DNA of 64,000 nt, from assembly GCA_030683155.1 (NCBI GenBank), contig JAUXMV010000082.1, positions 1-64,000 on the forward strand. Reading direction: 5' to 3'. This DNA is from Bacteroidales bacterium. Lineage in GTDB: Bacteria > Bacteroidota > Bacteroidia > Bacteroidales > F082. A model generated the notes under the pieces. That model did no database searches. It had not been told where the DNA came from and saw only the letters and a program-made list of their open reading frames with translations. The stretch's first letter is position 1, and each line of letters opens with the position of its first letter. Shown piece after piece: positions 26,501 to 34,744 of this stretch. Both the position numbers and the translations under genes were made by a program.

Positions 26501-28176
26501 ACGCCATAATCAGGCAGCTGATTTATGTAACTATTTGATTGTGATGTTCCAATGAGTTGATTGTTGCGATAGATATTAAATCCAGTAAAGTTGGGAGCTG
26601 TTTCATATTCCCACGTTAAATTGACATTGCCTGAAGGAAAGTCAACGCTTCCAAGCAGATTGAATGGGCGGCTTAAAGCATTTGTTTCATAAGGTGAAGT
26701 ATAACTCATCGTGATGCCGGAGCGATTGTCGGTCCATACAGGATAAACCATTCCACCACGTGCTGAGATGCCGAGATAATCGCCCATATAACCACCTGCA
26801 AGTCCTGGAATAGGTGCAGGGGTAAATGCAACATCCGATACTTTGAAATCTTCCCAGGTTTCTCCACCATCGAAGCTGTTGGCGCAGAAAACTTCAACCT
26901 GTGTTTGACTTACATTTCGATCGCCGTAGAAAACTGCACTGAGAATTCCGTTTTCAGGATCACAGGTTAGCCATGGAAAATAATGTTCCTTCCCTTGACC
27001 ATAAGGATTCTGGTTAACTCTTACCGGAGCTGACCATGTGGCGCCAATGTCAGTGGATTTGATAATATACACATCGATACCTTGGTTTGTATTGATACCA
27101 GGAGTTCCGATATTGGCCCATACAATGTATATTGTTCCTCTGTCTGGTCCGTTAGAAATATCAACGGCCATTGAGGGGAATGAGTTAACACGATGGTTTT
27201 TCTTTGTTTGTGTGGTTCTGATACCACGAATATTTTGAAGGATACGGGTTGCAGGTGTCCATGTTGCTCCACCGTCAAGCGATTTTGCAAAACCCAGAGC
27301 ACCTTCGTCTGAAGGCCAGCTGTTGTAGATAGACCAAACTGCATAAACTTCTCCGTTTGGACCTGTTTGCACATTCACTCCCTGATTGTGACTTCCGGCA
27401 TTAACAGCATTACTTATCGGAGCACGTGTGCTCCATGTGTCTCCATCATTTGTTGAGCGGGAAACAACTATCTGGGAATCATGAGGACCACCGAAATCTG
27501 TCCAGACATTGTACAAGTTTCCCTCATGAGGACTGGTGAGGCTGTTGTCGATCCAGAGATGGTTTTTGTCAGCAAGACTTCCGGGGTTTGGGGAAATGGT
27601 GCGTGCTGTCCAGTTGACTCCGTTGTTGTCAGAATAAGCAATGCCCTGACCGCCCGGACTGGAAATATAATTGATATACCAGCGGCCGTTCCATCCGATT
27701 ACCGTTGCAGGGTCACCTGAATTACTTCCGGCGGCACCCTGAATTTTACCGTTCCAGGTTTCTCCAGAATCGAAAGAGTAAAAATCATTAGCGCCGTAAA
27801 GGGTTGAAGCTGTTGCGTTTGTACTGTTATTTGAATTCAAAACAACACTATTGTCTAGCGGGCTAACAAAAACAGAGTTTTCACTTTGCGTTGAGCTCTG
27901 GTTGGTAACCGGAACATCAGGTGAATCTTCTGTAATAACAGAAAATGCTTTAATTCTGGAGCCGGTGAAGATGGCGTCTTCAGTTCTGATTTCCGGGTTC
28001 AGCGTGTAAAGGCCTTTTGCTGCCAATCGCTTGTAATAACCATTGTTATCAACACGCGTGTCAACCATATTTCTTCTTTCACGCTCGGTTTTGCTGTCGG
28101 AGCTGATGACCCATTGCAACCCCAACAAGATGGTAATTGCCAGCAAAGAAATAACACTAAGTAAAGTTCTTTTCAT
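23554..28176 (-). CDS. Giant secreted Asp-box / GEVED / T9SS-sorted protein
   Basis: A 1540-residue exported protein. A signal peptide (1-25) leads into a sialidase-like beta-propeller (about 120-480) with six Asp-box motifs, for example SFDSGETW, STNDGDTW, SLDGGATW and SFDGGETW. A fibronectin-like segment follows (about 510-580), then a GEVED domain (about 660-768, ending TYGEVEDYTLNV). Seven repeats of about 75 residues (924-1449) each carry a YLWSNG core and an NGCxxxDT end. The last 80 residues (from VYPSPSKGIFNLEM) are the type IX secretion sorting domain, so the protein is moved through the outer membrane and probably anchored to the surface. Sialidase catalytic residues were not located; adhesion or glycan binding is as likely as hydrolysis. 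Confidence 0.88.
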   Translation of the reverse strand: MKRTLLSVISLLAITILLGLQWVISSDSKTERERRNMVDTRVDNNGYYKRLAAKGLYTLNPEIRTEDAIFTGSRIKAFSVITEDSPDVPVTNQSSTQSENSVFVSPLDNSVVLNSNNSTNATASTLYGANDFYSFDSGETWNGKIQGAAGSNSGDPATVIGWNGRWYINYISSPGGQGIAYSDNNGVNWTARTISPNPGSLADKNHLWIDNSLTSPHEGNLYNVWTDFGGPHDSQIVVSRSTNDGDTWSTRAPISNAVNAGSHNQGVNVQTGPNGEVYAVWSIYNSWPSDEGALGFAKSLDGGATWTPATRILQNIRGIRTTQTKKNHRVNSFPSMAVDISNGPDRGTIYIVWANIGTPGINTNQGIDVYIIKSTDIGATWSAPVRVNQNPYGQGKEHYFPWLTCDPENGILSAVFYGDRNVSQTQVEVFCANSFDGGETWEDFKVSDVAFTPAPIPGLAGGYMGDYLGISARGGMVYPVWTDNRSGITMSYTSPYETNALSRPFNLLGSVDFPSGNVNLTWEYETAPNFTGFNIYRNNQLIGTSQSNSYINQLPDYGVYVYAVTAAYTDDGESGASRVTMQWGDARIAVQPANIFQQLRPDSIASQTVVVSNVGQLPMAFNITSEIINQTREVNAYCAASGGGDEYISRVQIGTINNTSGSSNYADYTNLSTEVKAGEPITLTITNGNPYSADQCGVWIDWNQNDVFDDAPVIVSGSPGNGPYTAIIEPPVGAKSGPTRMRIRITWTGTLAPCGTTTYGEVEDYTLNVVSWLSYTPSVGTIAPGQSAEITVTLKATDLEMGDYYANLKISNNDPDNALVLVPVHLLVSQFLFVATASEYDICIGESVQLFASATGFSGDLSYFWRTAAGELVAEIPDPVVSPEISTVYYAYVVNAGDTIASAPVSIGVHDYPVVSLGEDSQYCTNDLIVLDAENQGASYLWSNGSIGRVYEMEGADLGAGTHEIWVQVTSQYGCMSSDTVTITIIQGPVLNLGDNLVGCGDEVLTFDAQNEGSQYLWSNGFTGQILQASVAEFGPGTHQLWLQVTSPNGCVGTDTLTIGFFEPPTVEIQGALFDACENETLIFDAGLEATAYLWSNGHTGRVLNATAADFGIGEQNIWVQITDQNGCTATDTIVAIFHPLPVVEVSGPSFVGCGDTDLIFNAGNEGSTYIWSDGTTEQFITISSSEYGLGTHSFWVEVTTENGCVATDEFDVSFFGPAPVVDIGEVSSACSDSVLVFDATTEGSTYLWSTGATTPMVEINAAQAGIGVSEVWVEVTTENGCKVYDTVSVIYYAVPELNFADSITVCGANPFTLDAQNAGSEYLWSNGSTNQTLNIAVADFGLGSHQLWVKVTTPFGCVATDTITATFKEAPPVLSLGADTTLCAGLTKMISISNTENYEIMWSNGSTATQIAADTTGFGFGIQTFWVDLKAENGCVTRSNEIRIEFKNCTGLDENEPLSVNVYPSPSKGIFNLEMNSKSMEKVRILVYSASGNLVYQKKDVVPAKDAAHTIDLLDQASGVYNLVIEGNKVVSKRIVIKR

Positions 28177-28204
28177 AAAAAATGCTTTGTAAATTAGAAA
28201 AAAA

Positions 28205-28241
28205 ATGCAGCCAAAAGTAGGTATTTTACTTTTGGCTGCAT
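28205..28241 (-). terminator. Strong intrinsic terminator of the ptb-buk operon
   Basis: A perfect 15-base-pair stem (ATGCAGCCAAAAGTA against TACTTTTGGCTGCAT) with a 7-base loop, followed on the minus strand by a run of T. It lies about 70 bases after the buk stop and just upstream of the giant T9SS gene. Confidence 0.85.
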
Positions 28242-28313
28242 GCGAAATGTTTCAATCTGTTAAAAAAAAGTTTGATTTATGAAAAATCAGACCTTGTTTG
28301 TGCAATATAGGAA

Positions 28314-29399
28314 TTACACATAAATTTTCGGTGTGGTTTCGCCACTGAGCACTCTAAGTCCGTTCATGGCCAGTGCTTTTAACTCATCTTCGCCCGGATA
28401 AACATGTACAGGGGCGATTTTGTGAACTCTTTCAATAACCTGATTGACAAAGTATTTATCATGTGCAACACCTCCCGTGATGAGAATTCCATCAACCTGA
28501 AAATGGAGCACTGAAGCCATAGCTCCAATTTCTTTAGACACCTGATAAGCCATTGCGTTATATACAAGCCCTGCATACTTGTCTCCATTTTGAACCCTTT
28601 GTTCAACCTCATATGCGCTATTTGTTCCCAAATATGCGACCAGACCACCTTCGCCTTTGATCATTTTGAGCACTTCTTTCAGAGAATATTTTCCACTGAA
28701 GCAAAGTCTGGCCAAAGCACCTGAAGGAAGTGAGCCTGTTCGTTCCGGTGAAAAAGGACCGTCACCGTCAAGACCTTGATTCACGTCGACGACAAATCCC
28801 TTTTTGTGAGCGCCCACAGTGATGCCTCCACCAAGATGGACAACAATAAGGTTTAACTCTTCATACTTTCGCATGATGGATTTCGCATGTTGCCTTGCTA
28901 CAGCCTTTTGATTAAGTGCATGAAATATTGACACTTTGGGCAGCAATGGATGTCCCGAAATGCGTGCGATATCATCCAGCTCGTCAACAACAACAGGATT
29001 GGCAATATAGGCTCCAACGTTGTTCAGCGACTGGGCAATATCGTAAGCGATCAGACCTCCTAAATTACTTGCATGTTCGCCAAGCGGACTATTTCGCAGA
29101 TCATGCAGCATGGCTTCGTTTACAGCGTAAACACCTGATTCTACAGGTTTAAGTAGACCACCACGACCTACAATGGCCATTATCTGCTCTATCTGAATGT
29201 CTGATTCAGAAAGTTGCTTCAGGATAAGATCTTTGCGAAAATGGAACTGATCTGTAATTTTGTCAAAAGGGTCTAATTCTTCGGTGGTGTGCCTGATAGT
29301 TTTTATAAAAACAGGATCTATACCATTAAAAACCCCAAACTTTGTAGAAGTAGAGCCAGGGTTGATGGTTAAAATGTACGGGTTGTCTAAATTGGACAT
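28314..29399 (-). CDS. buk: Butyrate kinase
   Basis: A 361-residue kinase of the acetokinase family that interconverts butyryl phosphate and butyrate with ADP/ATP. Visible motifs are ILTINPGSTSTKFGVF at the N-terminus, the FHALNQKAVAR segment, LIVVHLGGGITVGAH (adenosine/phosphate region) and GILITGGVAHD near the C-terminus. Length fits Buk (about 355-360) rather than acetate kinase (about 400). It is the second gene after ptb, with a 45-base gap. The pair gives butyrate or branched-chain fatty acid formation with ATP gain, or the reverse uptake. Which acyl chain is preferred cannot be seen. Confidence 0.93.
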   Translation of the reverse strand: MSNLDNPYILTINPGSTSTKFGVFNGIDPVFIKTIRHTTEELDPFDKITDQFHFRKDLILKQLSESDIQIEQIMAIVGRGGLLKPVESGVYAVNEAMLHDLRNSPLGEHASNLGGLIAYDIAQSLNNVGAYIANPVVVDELDDIARISGHPLLPKVSIFHALNQKAVARQHAKSIMRKYEELNLIVVHLGGGITVGAHKKGFVVDVNQGLDGDGPFSPERTGSLPSGALARLCFSGKYSLKEVLKMIKGEGGLVAYLGTNSAYEVEQRVQNGDKYAGLVYNAMAYQVSKEIGAMASVLHFQVDGILITGGVAHDKYFVNQVIERVHKIAPVHVYPGEDELKALAMNGLRVLSGETTPKIYV

Positions 29400-29444
29400 T
29401 TGTTATTTTTTATCAGTGATCACCGAAGTTTTCAGAGAAATATT

Positions 29445-30350
29445 TTATCGTGCCGTTAATGCTGCCAGTGCAATAGAATACAACTTTGTTTTTGTACTGT
29501 CACCTCGTGAAGAAAGCACTGCTGGCACCCTTGCACCAACAACAATTGCACCTTGCTCACCACCAGCAAGTTTGGTGTTGGCTTTATAGAACACATTGCC
29601 TGATTCGATATTTGGGAAAAGCAGGCAATCGGCATCACCGGCCACATTTCCGCCTACTTTTTTGATTTCTGCACTTTCCATGTCAATAGCAACATCCAAA
29701 GCCAGCGGGCCATCTACATAACCACCTTTGATTTGTCCGCGGTCAGCCATTTTTGATAAAATTGCTGCATCAACACAGGCCGGCATTTTTACAGAAACTA
29801 GTTCTGATGCTGCAATAACGGCAACTTTTGGTTTTTCAATACCCAAAGATTTAGCAGTGTGTATCAGATAGTTGATGATTGCGATTTTTTCAGGAAGCTC
29901 TGGAGCGGGTAAAATTGCCACGTCGCCAACAATAAGTAATTTGTGGTAATTTGGATTTTCCATTACGGTAACATGACTTAAAACCGCACCCTTGCTCATC
30001 AAGCCTTTTTCTTTGTCAAGAATAGCTCTCATATATTTATCAGTACTGACAAGGCCTTTCATCAAAAGATTGCCTTCACCATTGTTGATAAGTTCAACGG
30101 CTTTCAGGGCTGCTTTCATTTCATCGGGTTCATGAACAATATTGAACTTTTTGATGTCGATTCCATGCTCAGCGCATACCTTTTCAATTTCTTTTTCATC
30201 GCCTACAAGTGTTCCTTCAACCAATTCAAGGTCGATGGCCATACTTACAGCGCTAATTGAGTGTTCATCATTGGCATAGGCGGCAACCAGTCTTTTCTTT
30301 TTGCTGCTTTTGAGCACTTCAAACATCTGATCAAGTTTCGTAATCTTCAT
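29445..30350 (-). CDS. ptb: Phosphate butyryltransferase
   Basis: A 301-residue member of the phosphate acetyl/butyryl transferase family, which moves the acyl group from butyryl-CoA to phosphate. LLMKGLVSTDKYMRAIL and the C-terminal GDADCLLFPNIESGNVFYKA are hallmark segments, with GAIVVGARVPAVLSSRGDS following. It lacks the N-terminal regulatory domains of long Pta enzymes. It is the first gene of the ptb-buk operon and has a well-formed promoter upstream. The pairing with buk decides the call over phosphate acetyltransferase. Confidence 0.92.
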   Translation of the reverse strand: MKITKLDQMFEVLKSSKKKRLVAAYANDEHSISAVSMAIDLELVEGTLVGDEKEIEKVCAEHGIDIKKFNIVHEPDEMKAALKAVELINNGEGNLLMKGLVSTDKYMRAILDKEKGLMSKGAVLSHVTVMENPNYHKLLIVGDVAILPAPELPEKIAIINYLIHTAKSLGIEKPKVAVIAASELVSVKMPACVDAAILSKMADRGQIKGGYVDGPLALDVAIDMESAEIKKVGGNVAGDADCLLFPNIESGNVFYKANTKLAGGEQGAIVVGARVPAVLSSRGDSTKTKLYSIALAALTAR

Positions 30351-30407
30351 ATTTTAAATTTATAGTTTTGATTGTGGCTATTTGTGAATCTATTAACAAT
30401 AATGCGG

Positions 30408-30439
30408 CAAAATTAAGAATTTGTGTGGGATTTAACAAA
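30408..30439 (-). promoter_or_regulatory. Promoter of ptb-buk
   Basis: On the minus strand TTTG (30439-30436), 20 bases, then TAATTTTG (30415-30408), a near-ideal TTTG / TAnnTTTG promoter of this phylum. Transcription would start around 30400, leaving a leader of about 50 bases before the ATG of ptb. Confidence 0.6.
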
Positions 30440-30652
30440 CAATCAATGAACGAATTATTGATAACGAATAGAGAATTTACAGCAAAAGATTTTTTTCTCA
30501 CTGAAACTACTTGCTCAATAAAATAACAAGAGGATTTGTTTATTATGAATGGAAAACCTTGTTTTGATCTTAGAATGAAAATCTTTAAAATATTCAATAA
30601 TAGCCGGTTAAACCAAAATATTTTTTGGAAATCAAGAAAAGGCTATTTTATT

Positions 30653-31711
30653 TCAGTCGATAATACCACTGCCAAGGCAATAAGGTTCGCTGGCGTGATA
30701 AAGTACGCCAAACTGGCCTGGAGCAACGCCTGAAATGGGAACAGAAGAACGGATAATAATATTTCCATCCTTTACAAAAACTTTTCCGCTGTTGAATTCA
30801 GGTTGATGACGTATTTTAAAACGGACTTCCATGCTATCCTCTAAAACGAATTCGGGGTGAAGCAGTTGAATATCAGCAAGCGGAATATCTTCCCGGTATT
30901 GGGCAATCGGATCATAGCCATTCGAAACGTAAACAATGTTTTCGTTCACATCTTTTTTCACCACAAACCAAGGTCCGCCGCTTAGTCCGAGACCTTTGCG
31001 CTGACCGATGGTGTGAAACCAGAATCCTTTGTGCCGGCCTAATATTTTTCCTGTTTCAAACTCAATGATTTTACCCTCTTTTTCGCCTGCATAGCGACGA
31101 ATGAAATCGTTGTAGTTCACTTTTCCCAGAAAACAGATGCCCTGACTATCGGGTCTGTGAGCACTTGGAAGGCGCATTTTTTCAGCAATGGCGCGCACAT
31201 CAGGCTTTAAAAGATTGCCCACCGGAAACATAAGTTTCGAAAGCTGAGGATAAGTGATTCTGGCAAGAAAATATGTCTGGTCTTTTACAGGATCAACCGC
31301 GGTTCCAAGAAAAAATCCCTTTTCGTTTTCAATCACATGCGCATAATGACCGGTCGTAATCTTGTCGAACTGATTGCCAAAACGCTCTTCAAAAGTACCA
31401 AACTTTATCATTCGGTTGCACATCACATCCGGGTTTGGTGTAAGGCCTTTTTTCACGGATTCGATCGTGTAAGCAACAACGCTTTCCCAGTATTCTTTCT
31501 GAAGATCGACCACAACCATATGGCAATCATATTTGTGGGCAATGTATGAAGTGATTTCGATGTCTTCCTCTGAAGGACAATCAACATAGCCTGGCACATC
31601 TTCCATACCGATCTTGATATAGAAAATAACCGGATCGAAGCCCTGTTCTTTGAGCAACGGAATGGTAACTGAGCTATCGACACCTCCTGAAACCAATGAA
31701 GCAATTTCCAT
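30653..31711 (-). CDS. mnmA: tRNA-specific 2-thiouridylase MnmA
   Basis: A 352-residue enzyme that thiolates U34 of tRNAs for Lys, Glu and Gln. The ATP-pyrophosphatase loop is LVSGGVDSSV (7-16). The nucleophile Cys is in NPDVMCNRMIKF and the second catalytic Cys in SQGICFLGKVNYNDF. IGQRKGLGLSGGPWFVVKKD is the typical PP-loop/beta-barrel junction. Length matches the family. It stands alone on the minus strand; the 300-base gap downstream holds only the ptb promoter. Confidence 0.95.
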   Translation of the reverse strand: MEIASLVSGGVDSSVTIPLLKEQGFDPVIFYIKIGMEDVPGYVDCPSEEDIEITSYIAHKYDCHMVVVDLQKEYWESVVAYTIESVKKGLTPNPDVMCNRMIKFGTFEERFGNQFDKITTGHYAHVIENEKGFFLGTAVDPVKDQTYFLARITYPQLSKLMFPVGNLLKPDVRAIAEKMRLPSAHRPDSQGICFLGKVNYNDFIRRYAGEKEGKIIEFETGKILGRHKGFWFHTIGQRKGLGLSGGPWFVVKKDVNENIVYVSNGYDPIAQYREDIPLADIQLLHPEFVLEDSMEVRFKIRHQPEFNSGKVFVKDGNIIIRSSVPISGVAPGQFGVLYHASEPYCLGSGIID

Positions 31712-31866
31712 TGAGAATTAATTTGGCGCAAAGGTATAGAAAAGTTAAAAGCAAGGAGTTTGAAGCCTGAGGCCAGTCAAAGCAAAGTAGGAAGAGGGTA
31801 TCTGCAGAGCAGTTTCCCCTTAAAAATGTTTCTTGTAGGTCAGGTCAAATAATTATTCAATTGTTT

Positions 31867-31874
31867 TACCTTTG
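31867..31874 (+). promoter_or_regulatory. Possible -7 box of kbl
   Basis: TACCTTTG fits TAnnTTTG but sits about 120 bases before the kbl ATG, so the leader would be long. No -33 element is clear. Nothing else is seen in the 284-base gap between mnmA and kbl. Confidence 0.3.
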
Positions 31875-31995
31875 AAGCGTTAAAAATATCACAGGTTCGA
31901 AGCAGGAAAACTTTCGCCTGAGAAGAGCGAAATGACAGATATAAATTTTCAAAACCATTTCCGGCATTCAACCTCAATCTTCAAAAATAATTTAT

Positions 31996-33186
31996 ATGTA
32001 CGGTAAACTTCAAAACCATCTGCAACAAGAGCTGAACGCCATCCGCGAAGCTGGTCTTTACAAAAACGAACGCATTATTGTAAGTCCTCAAAATGCTGAA
32101 ATAACGCTCGAAAGTGGCCAAAAAGTCCTCAACTTCTGCGCCAACAATTATCTTGGTCTTTCCGATCATCCTGCATTGATTCAGGCTGCCAAAGATGCAC
32201 TCGACAGCCATGGTTATGGCATGAGTTCAGTGAGGTTTATTTGTGGAACCCAGGACCTGCACAAAACACTTGAAAAAAAGATTGCTGAATTTTTTGGCAC
32301 AGAAGACACGATTCTCTATGCAGCAGCATTTGATGCCAATGGTGGAATCTTTGAACCGCTTTTTGGAGAAGAAGATGCAATCATTTCTGATTCACTCAAT
32401 CATGCTTCCATTATCGATGGCGTTCGACTGAGCAAAGCCAAACGTTACCGTTATGCCAATGCAGATATGGCTGACCTCGAAGCACAGCTCATTCTGGCAC
32501 AGGAGCAGCGTTTTCGCATCATCGTGACCGATGGAGTTTTCTCGATGGACGGCAATGTGGCACCTATGGATAAAATAAACGAGTTGGCAAAAAAATACGA
32601 TGCGCTTGTGATGGTCGATGAATGCCATTCAGCTGGAGTAGTAGGTGAAACCGGCCGAGGCGTTACAGAACTTTTCAATATTCGTGGCGAAGTTGATGTC
32701 ATAACCGGAACACTTGGAAAAGCTTTTGGTGGCGCTATTGGTGGCTTTACAACCGGACGAAAAGAAATTATTGAGTTACTGCGTCAACGTTCAAGGCCCT
32801 ATTTGTTTTCTAATTCCCTGCCTCCTGTGGTTGTTAATGCGGGCATAAAAATGTTCGACATGATGAGCGAAACCAATGTGTTGCAGGATAAACTACATGA
32901 AAACACAGCCTATTTCAATGAAAAAATGCTCGCAGCAGGCTTTGATATAAAACCAACTAAATCAGCTATTTGTGCCGTTATGCTTTATGATGCGCCCCTT
33001 TCACAACAAATGGCTTCTTTGCTTTTGGAAGAAGGAATTTATGTGATCGGATTTTATTTTCCTGTTGTACCAAAAGGTCAGGCCCGCATCAGAGTGCAGC
33101 TTTCGGCTGCCCACGAACGTGAGCATCTGGATAAAGCCATTGCTGCTTTCATAAAAGTTGGAAAAGCGCTTGGTGTTGTGAAATAG
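31996..33186 (+). CDS. kbl: Glycine C-acetyltransferase (2-amino-3-ketobutyrate CoA ligase)
   Basis: A 396-residue PLP enzyme of the alpha-oxoamine synthase family. It converts 2-amino-3-ketobutyrate and CoA to glycine and acetyl-CoA in threonine breakdown. Motifs are NNYLGLSDHPALIQAA near the N-terminus, DSLNHASIIDG, VDECHSAGVVG (cofactor Asp/His), and the PLP lysine in GTLGKAFGGAIGG. Length and the N-terminal MYGKLQNHLQQEL match Kbl rather than BioF or SPT. No tdh gene is adjacent in this window. A clear terminator follows at 33276. Confidence 0.92.
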   Translation: MYGKLQNHLQQELNAIREAGLYKNERIIVSPQNAEITLESGQKVLNFCANNYLGLSDHPALIQAAKDALDSHGYGMSSVRFICGTQDLHKTLEKKIAEFFGTEDTILYAAAFDANGGIFEPLFGEEDAIISDSLNHASIIDGVRLSKAKRYRYANADMADLEAQLILAQEQRFRIIVTDGVFSMDGNVAPMDKINELAKKYDALVMVDECHSAGVVGETGRGVTELFNIRGEVDVITGTLGKAFGGAIGGFTTGRKEIIELLRQRSRPYLFSNSLPPVVVNAGIKMFDMMSETNVLQDKLHENTAYFNEKMLAAGFDIKPTKSAICAVMLYDAPLSQQMASLLLEEGIYVIGFYFPVVPKGQARIRVQLSAAHEREHLDKAIAAFIKVGKALGVVK

Positions 33187-33275
33187 AAGTTGTTCAGCCA
33201 TGTTCGTCAGTTATGCAATACAACAATCTGGTGTATTGTTAAATTTTGACACATTATCTGCTTAATAAAAACCAT

Positions 33276-33316
33276 AAAACCTTCAGGATTTTGAAATCTT
33301 TGAAGGTTTTGTTTTT
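33276..33316 (+). terminator. Intrinsic terminator after kbl
   Basis: AAAACCTTCA (33276-33285) pairs with TGAAGGTTTT (33301-33310) over ten bases and is followed by GTTTTT. It lies 90 bases after the kbl stop. Confidence 0.75.
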
Positions 33317-33348
33317 AATGCCCTGATCAGGAATCGGCATAACGATTG

Positions 33349-33376
33349 TTGGGTTAAGATTATTCGCTTACATTTG
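33349..33376 (+). promoter_or_regulatory. Promoter of acpS
   Basis: TTG (33349-33351), 17 bases, then TACATTTG (33369-33376) fit the phylum's promoter pattern. The box ends 18 bases before the ATG at 33395, giving a very short leader. Confidence 0.5.
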
Positions 33377-33394
33377 CAGGAAACTCATTCTAAA

Positions 33395-33769
33395 ATGATC
33401 TTTGGCATTGGAACTGACATCATCGAGGTGGCACGTATGGAACGCCACTTAAGCGATAACGAGATCTTGCGAAATAAGCTGTTTACACAACGAGAGCAGA
33501 CTTATGCTGAACAGCGTGCCACAGTTTACCAGCATTATGCAGCCAGATTTGCTGCTAAAGAGGCTTTTTTCAAGGCTTTAGGCACTGGCTACCGATATGG
33601 TATGGCTTTTCATGAAATTGAGGTGGTAAATGATGAACTTGGCAAACCAGTGATTGAAACGCATGGAAAGGTGAAGGAATTTATCGAGACGCAAAAAATA
33701 AGTCACATCCATCTCAGCATTTCGCATGTGAAGGAAATGGCAAATGCTTTTGTTGTGCTTGAAAAATAA
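33395..33769 (+). CDS. acpS: Holo-[acyl-carrier-protein] synthase
   Basis: A 124-residue enzyme that transfers 4'-phosphopantetheine from CoA to acyl carrier protein. GIGTDIIEVARME (4-16) carries the metal-binding Asp, and AARFAAKEAFFKALGTG carries the second motif with the Glu and Lys. The ending LSISHVKEMANAFVVLE is typical. ATG at 33395 is preferred; the longer frame would begin at a TTG inside the promoter box. It ends directly against the 3' end of the convergent exonuclease III gene. Confidence 0.93.
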   Translation: MIFGIGTDIIEVARMERHLSDNEILRNKLFTQREQTYAEQRATVYQHYAARFAAKEAFFKALGTGYRYGMAFHEIEVVNDELGKPVIETHGKVKEFIETQKISHIHLSISHVKEMANAFVVLEK

Positions 33770-34534
33770 TCAGACTTCCACGTCGACAAACACAGGACAA
33801 TGGTCTGAATGCACTATGTCCGCTAATATCCCGGCCAATTTTAATCCGGGAAGCAGGTTTTCGGTTATCATATTGTAGTCGATACGCCAGCCTTTGTTGT
33901 TGACCCGGGCATTTGCCCTGTAGCTCCACCAACTATAGTTATGCGGTTCTTTTACCAGATGACGAAAGGTGTCAATATAGCCTTTTGAAAGAAATTGACT
34001 CATCCATTCTCTTTCTTCGGGTAAAAAGCCCGAAACGGTTGCATTTCTTATCGGATCGTGAATGTCTATGGCCTGATGACAAATATTATAATCGCCGGAT
34101 AAGATCAGTTTTGGTCTTTCCTGACGTAATTTTTGAACATATATTTCAAAGTCGGTTAACCATTTCATCTTAAAAACCTGCCTTTCATCTCCACTGCTCC
34201 CTGATGGGTGATAAGCCGAAACAACGGACACATCACCAAAATCAGCTCTCAGGAATCGTCCTTCATTGTCATATTCGGGTATTTCAATTCCATAGACTAC
34301 CTTATCAGGTTGTATGCGGGAAAGCAACGCCACACCACTATAGCCCTTTTTTTGCGCAGGATACCAAAAATGATGGTAGCCCAGCGCCTCAAAATCCATC
34401 AAAGGAATCTGATCATGTTGTGCTTTTATTTCCTGAAGACAAATGACATCGGGAGCTGCCGCCTGAAGCCACTCAAGAAAACCTCTGTTGATTGCTGCCC
34501 TGATTCCGTTGACATTGTAGCTAATGATTTTCAT
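33770..34534 (-). CDS. xth: Exodeoxyribonuclease III / AP endonuclease
   Basis: A 254-residue DNA-repair nuclease of the ExoIII family. It begins MKIISYNVNGIRAAINRGF with the metal-binding Asn, has DVICLQEIKAQ with the catalytic Glu, LSGDYNICHQAIDIHDP with the Asp/Asn pair, and ends SDHCPVFVDVEV with the catalytic His. The frame is open for 43 more codons upstream, but that part is unlike the family, so the ATG at 34534 is used. It acts on abasic sites and 3' blocks. Neighbours give no further context. Confidence 0.94.
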   Translation of the reverse strand: MKIISYNVNGIRAAINRGFLEWLQAAAPDVICLQEIKAQHDQIPLMDFEALGYHHFWYPAQKKGYSGVALLSRIQPDKVVYGIEIPEYDNEGRFLRADFGDVSVVSAYHPSGSSGDERQVFKMKWLTDFEIYVQKLRQERPKLILSGDYNICHQAIDIHDPIRNATVSGFLPEEREWMSQFLSKGYIDTFRHLVKEPHNYSWWSYRANARVNNKGWRIDYNMITENLLPGLKLAGILADIVHSDHCPVFVDVEV

Positions 34535-34744
34535 GTTTTCATTTTGATTTATTTTGCGAAAATAGCTAAAATGCTGAAAAAAAAGGTCTATATGATATAG
34601 TTTGTATATCAGAGCCATGACTGTTTTACAATAATTTTTGAAGCAGAAACGCATTGGATGCAAGCCGATTGTTTTTTTTGTGATTCAGAAAGTCTGACAG
34701 TCTGTAAAATTGTATATTCGCACGGCCAACATACTTATGGCATT

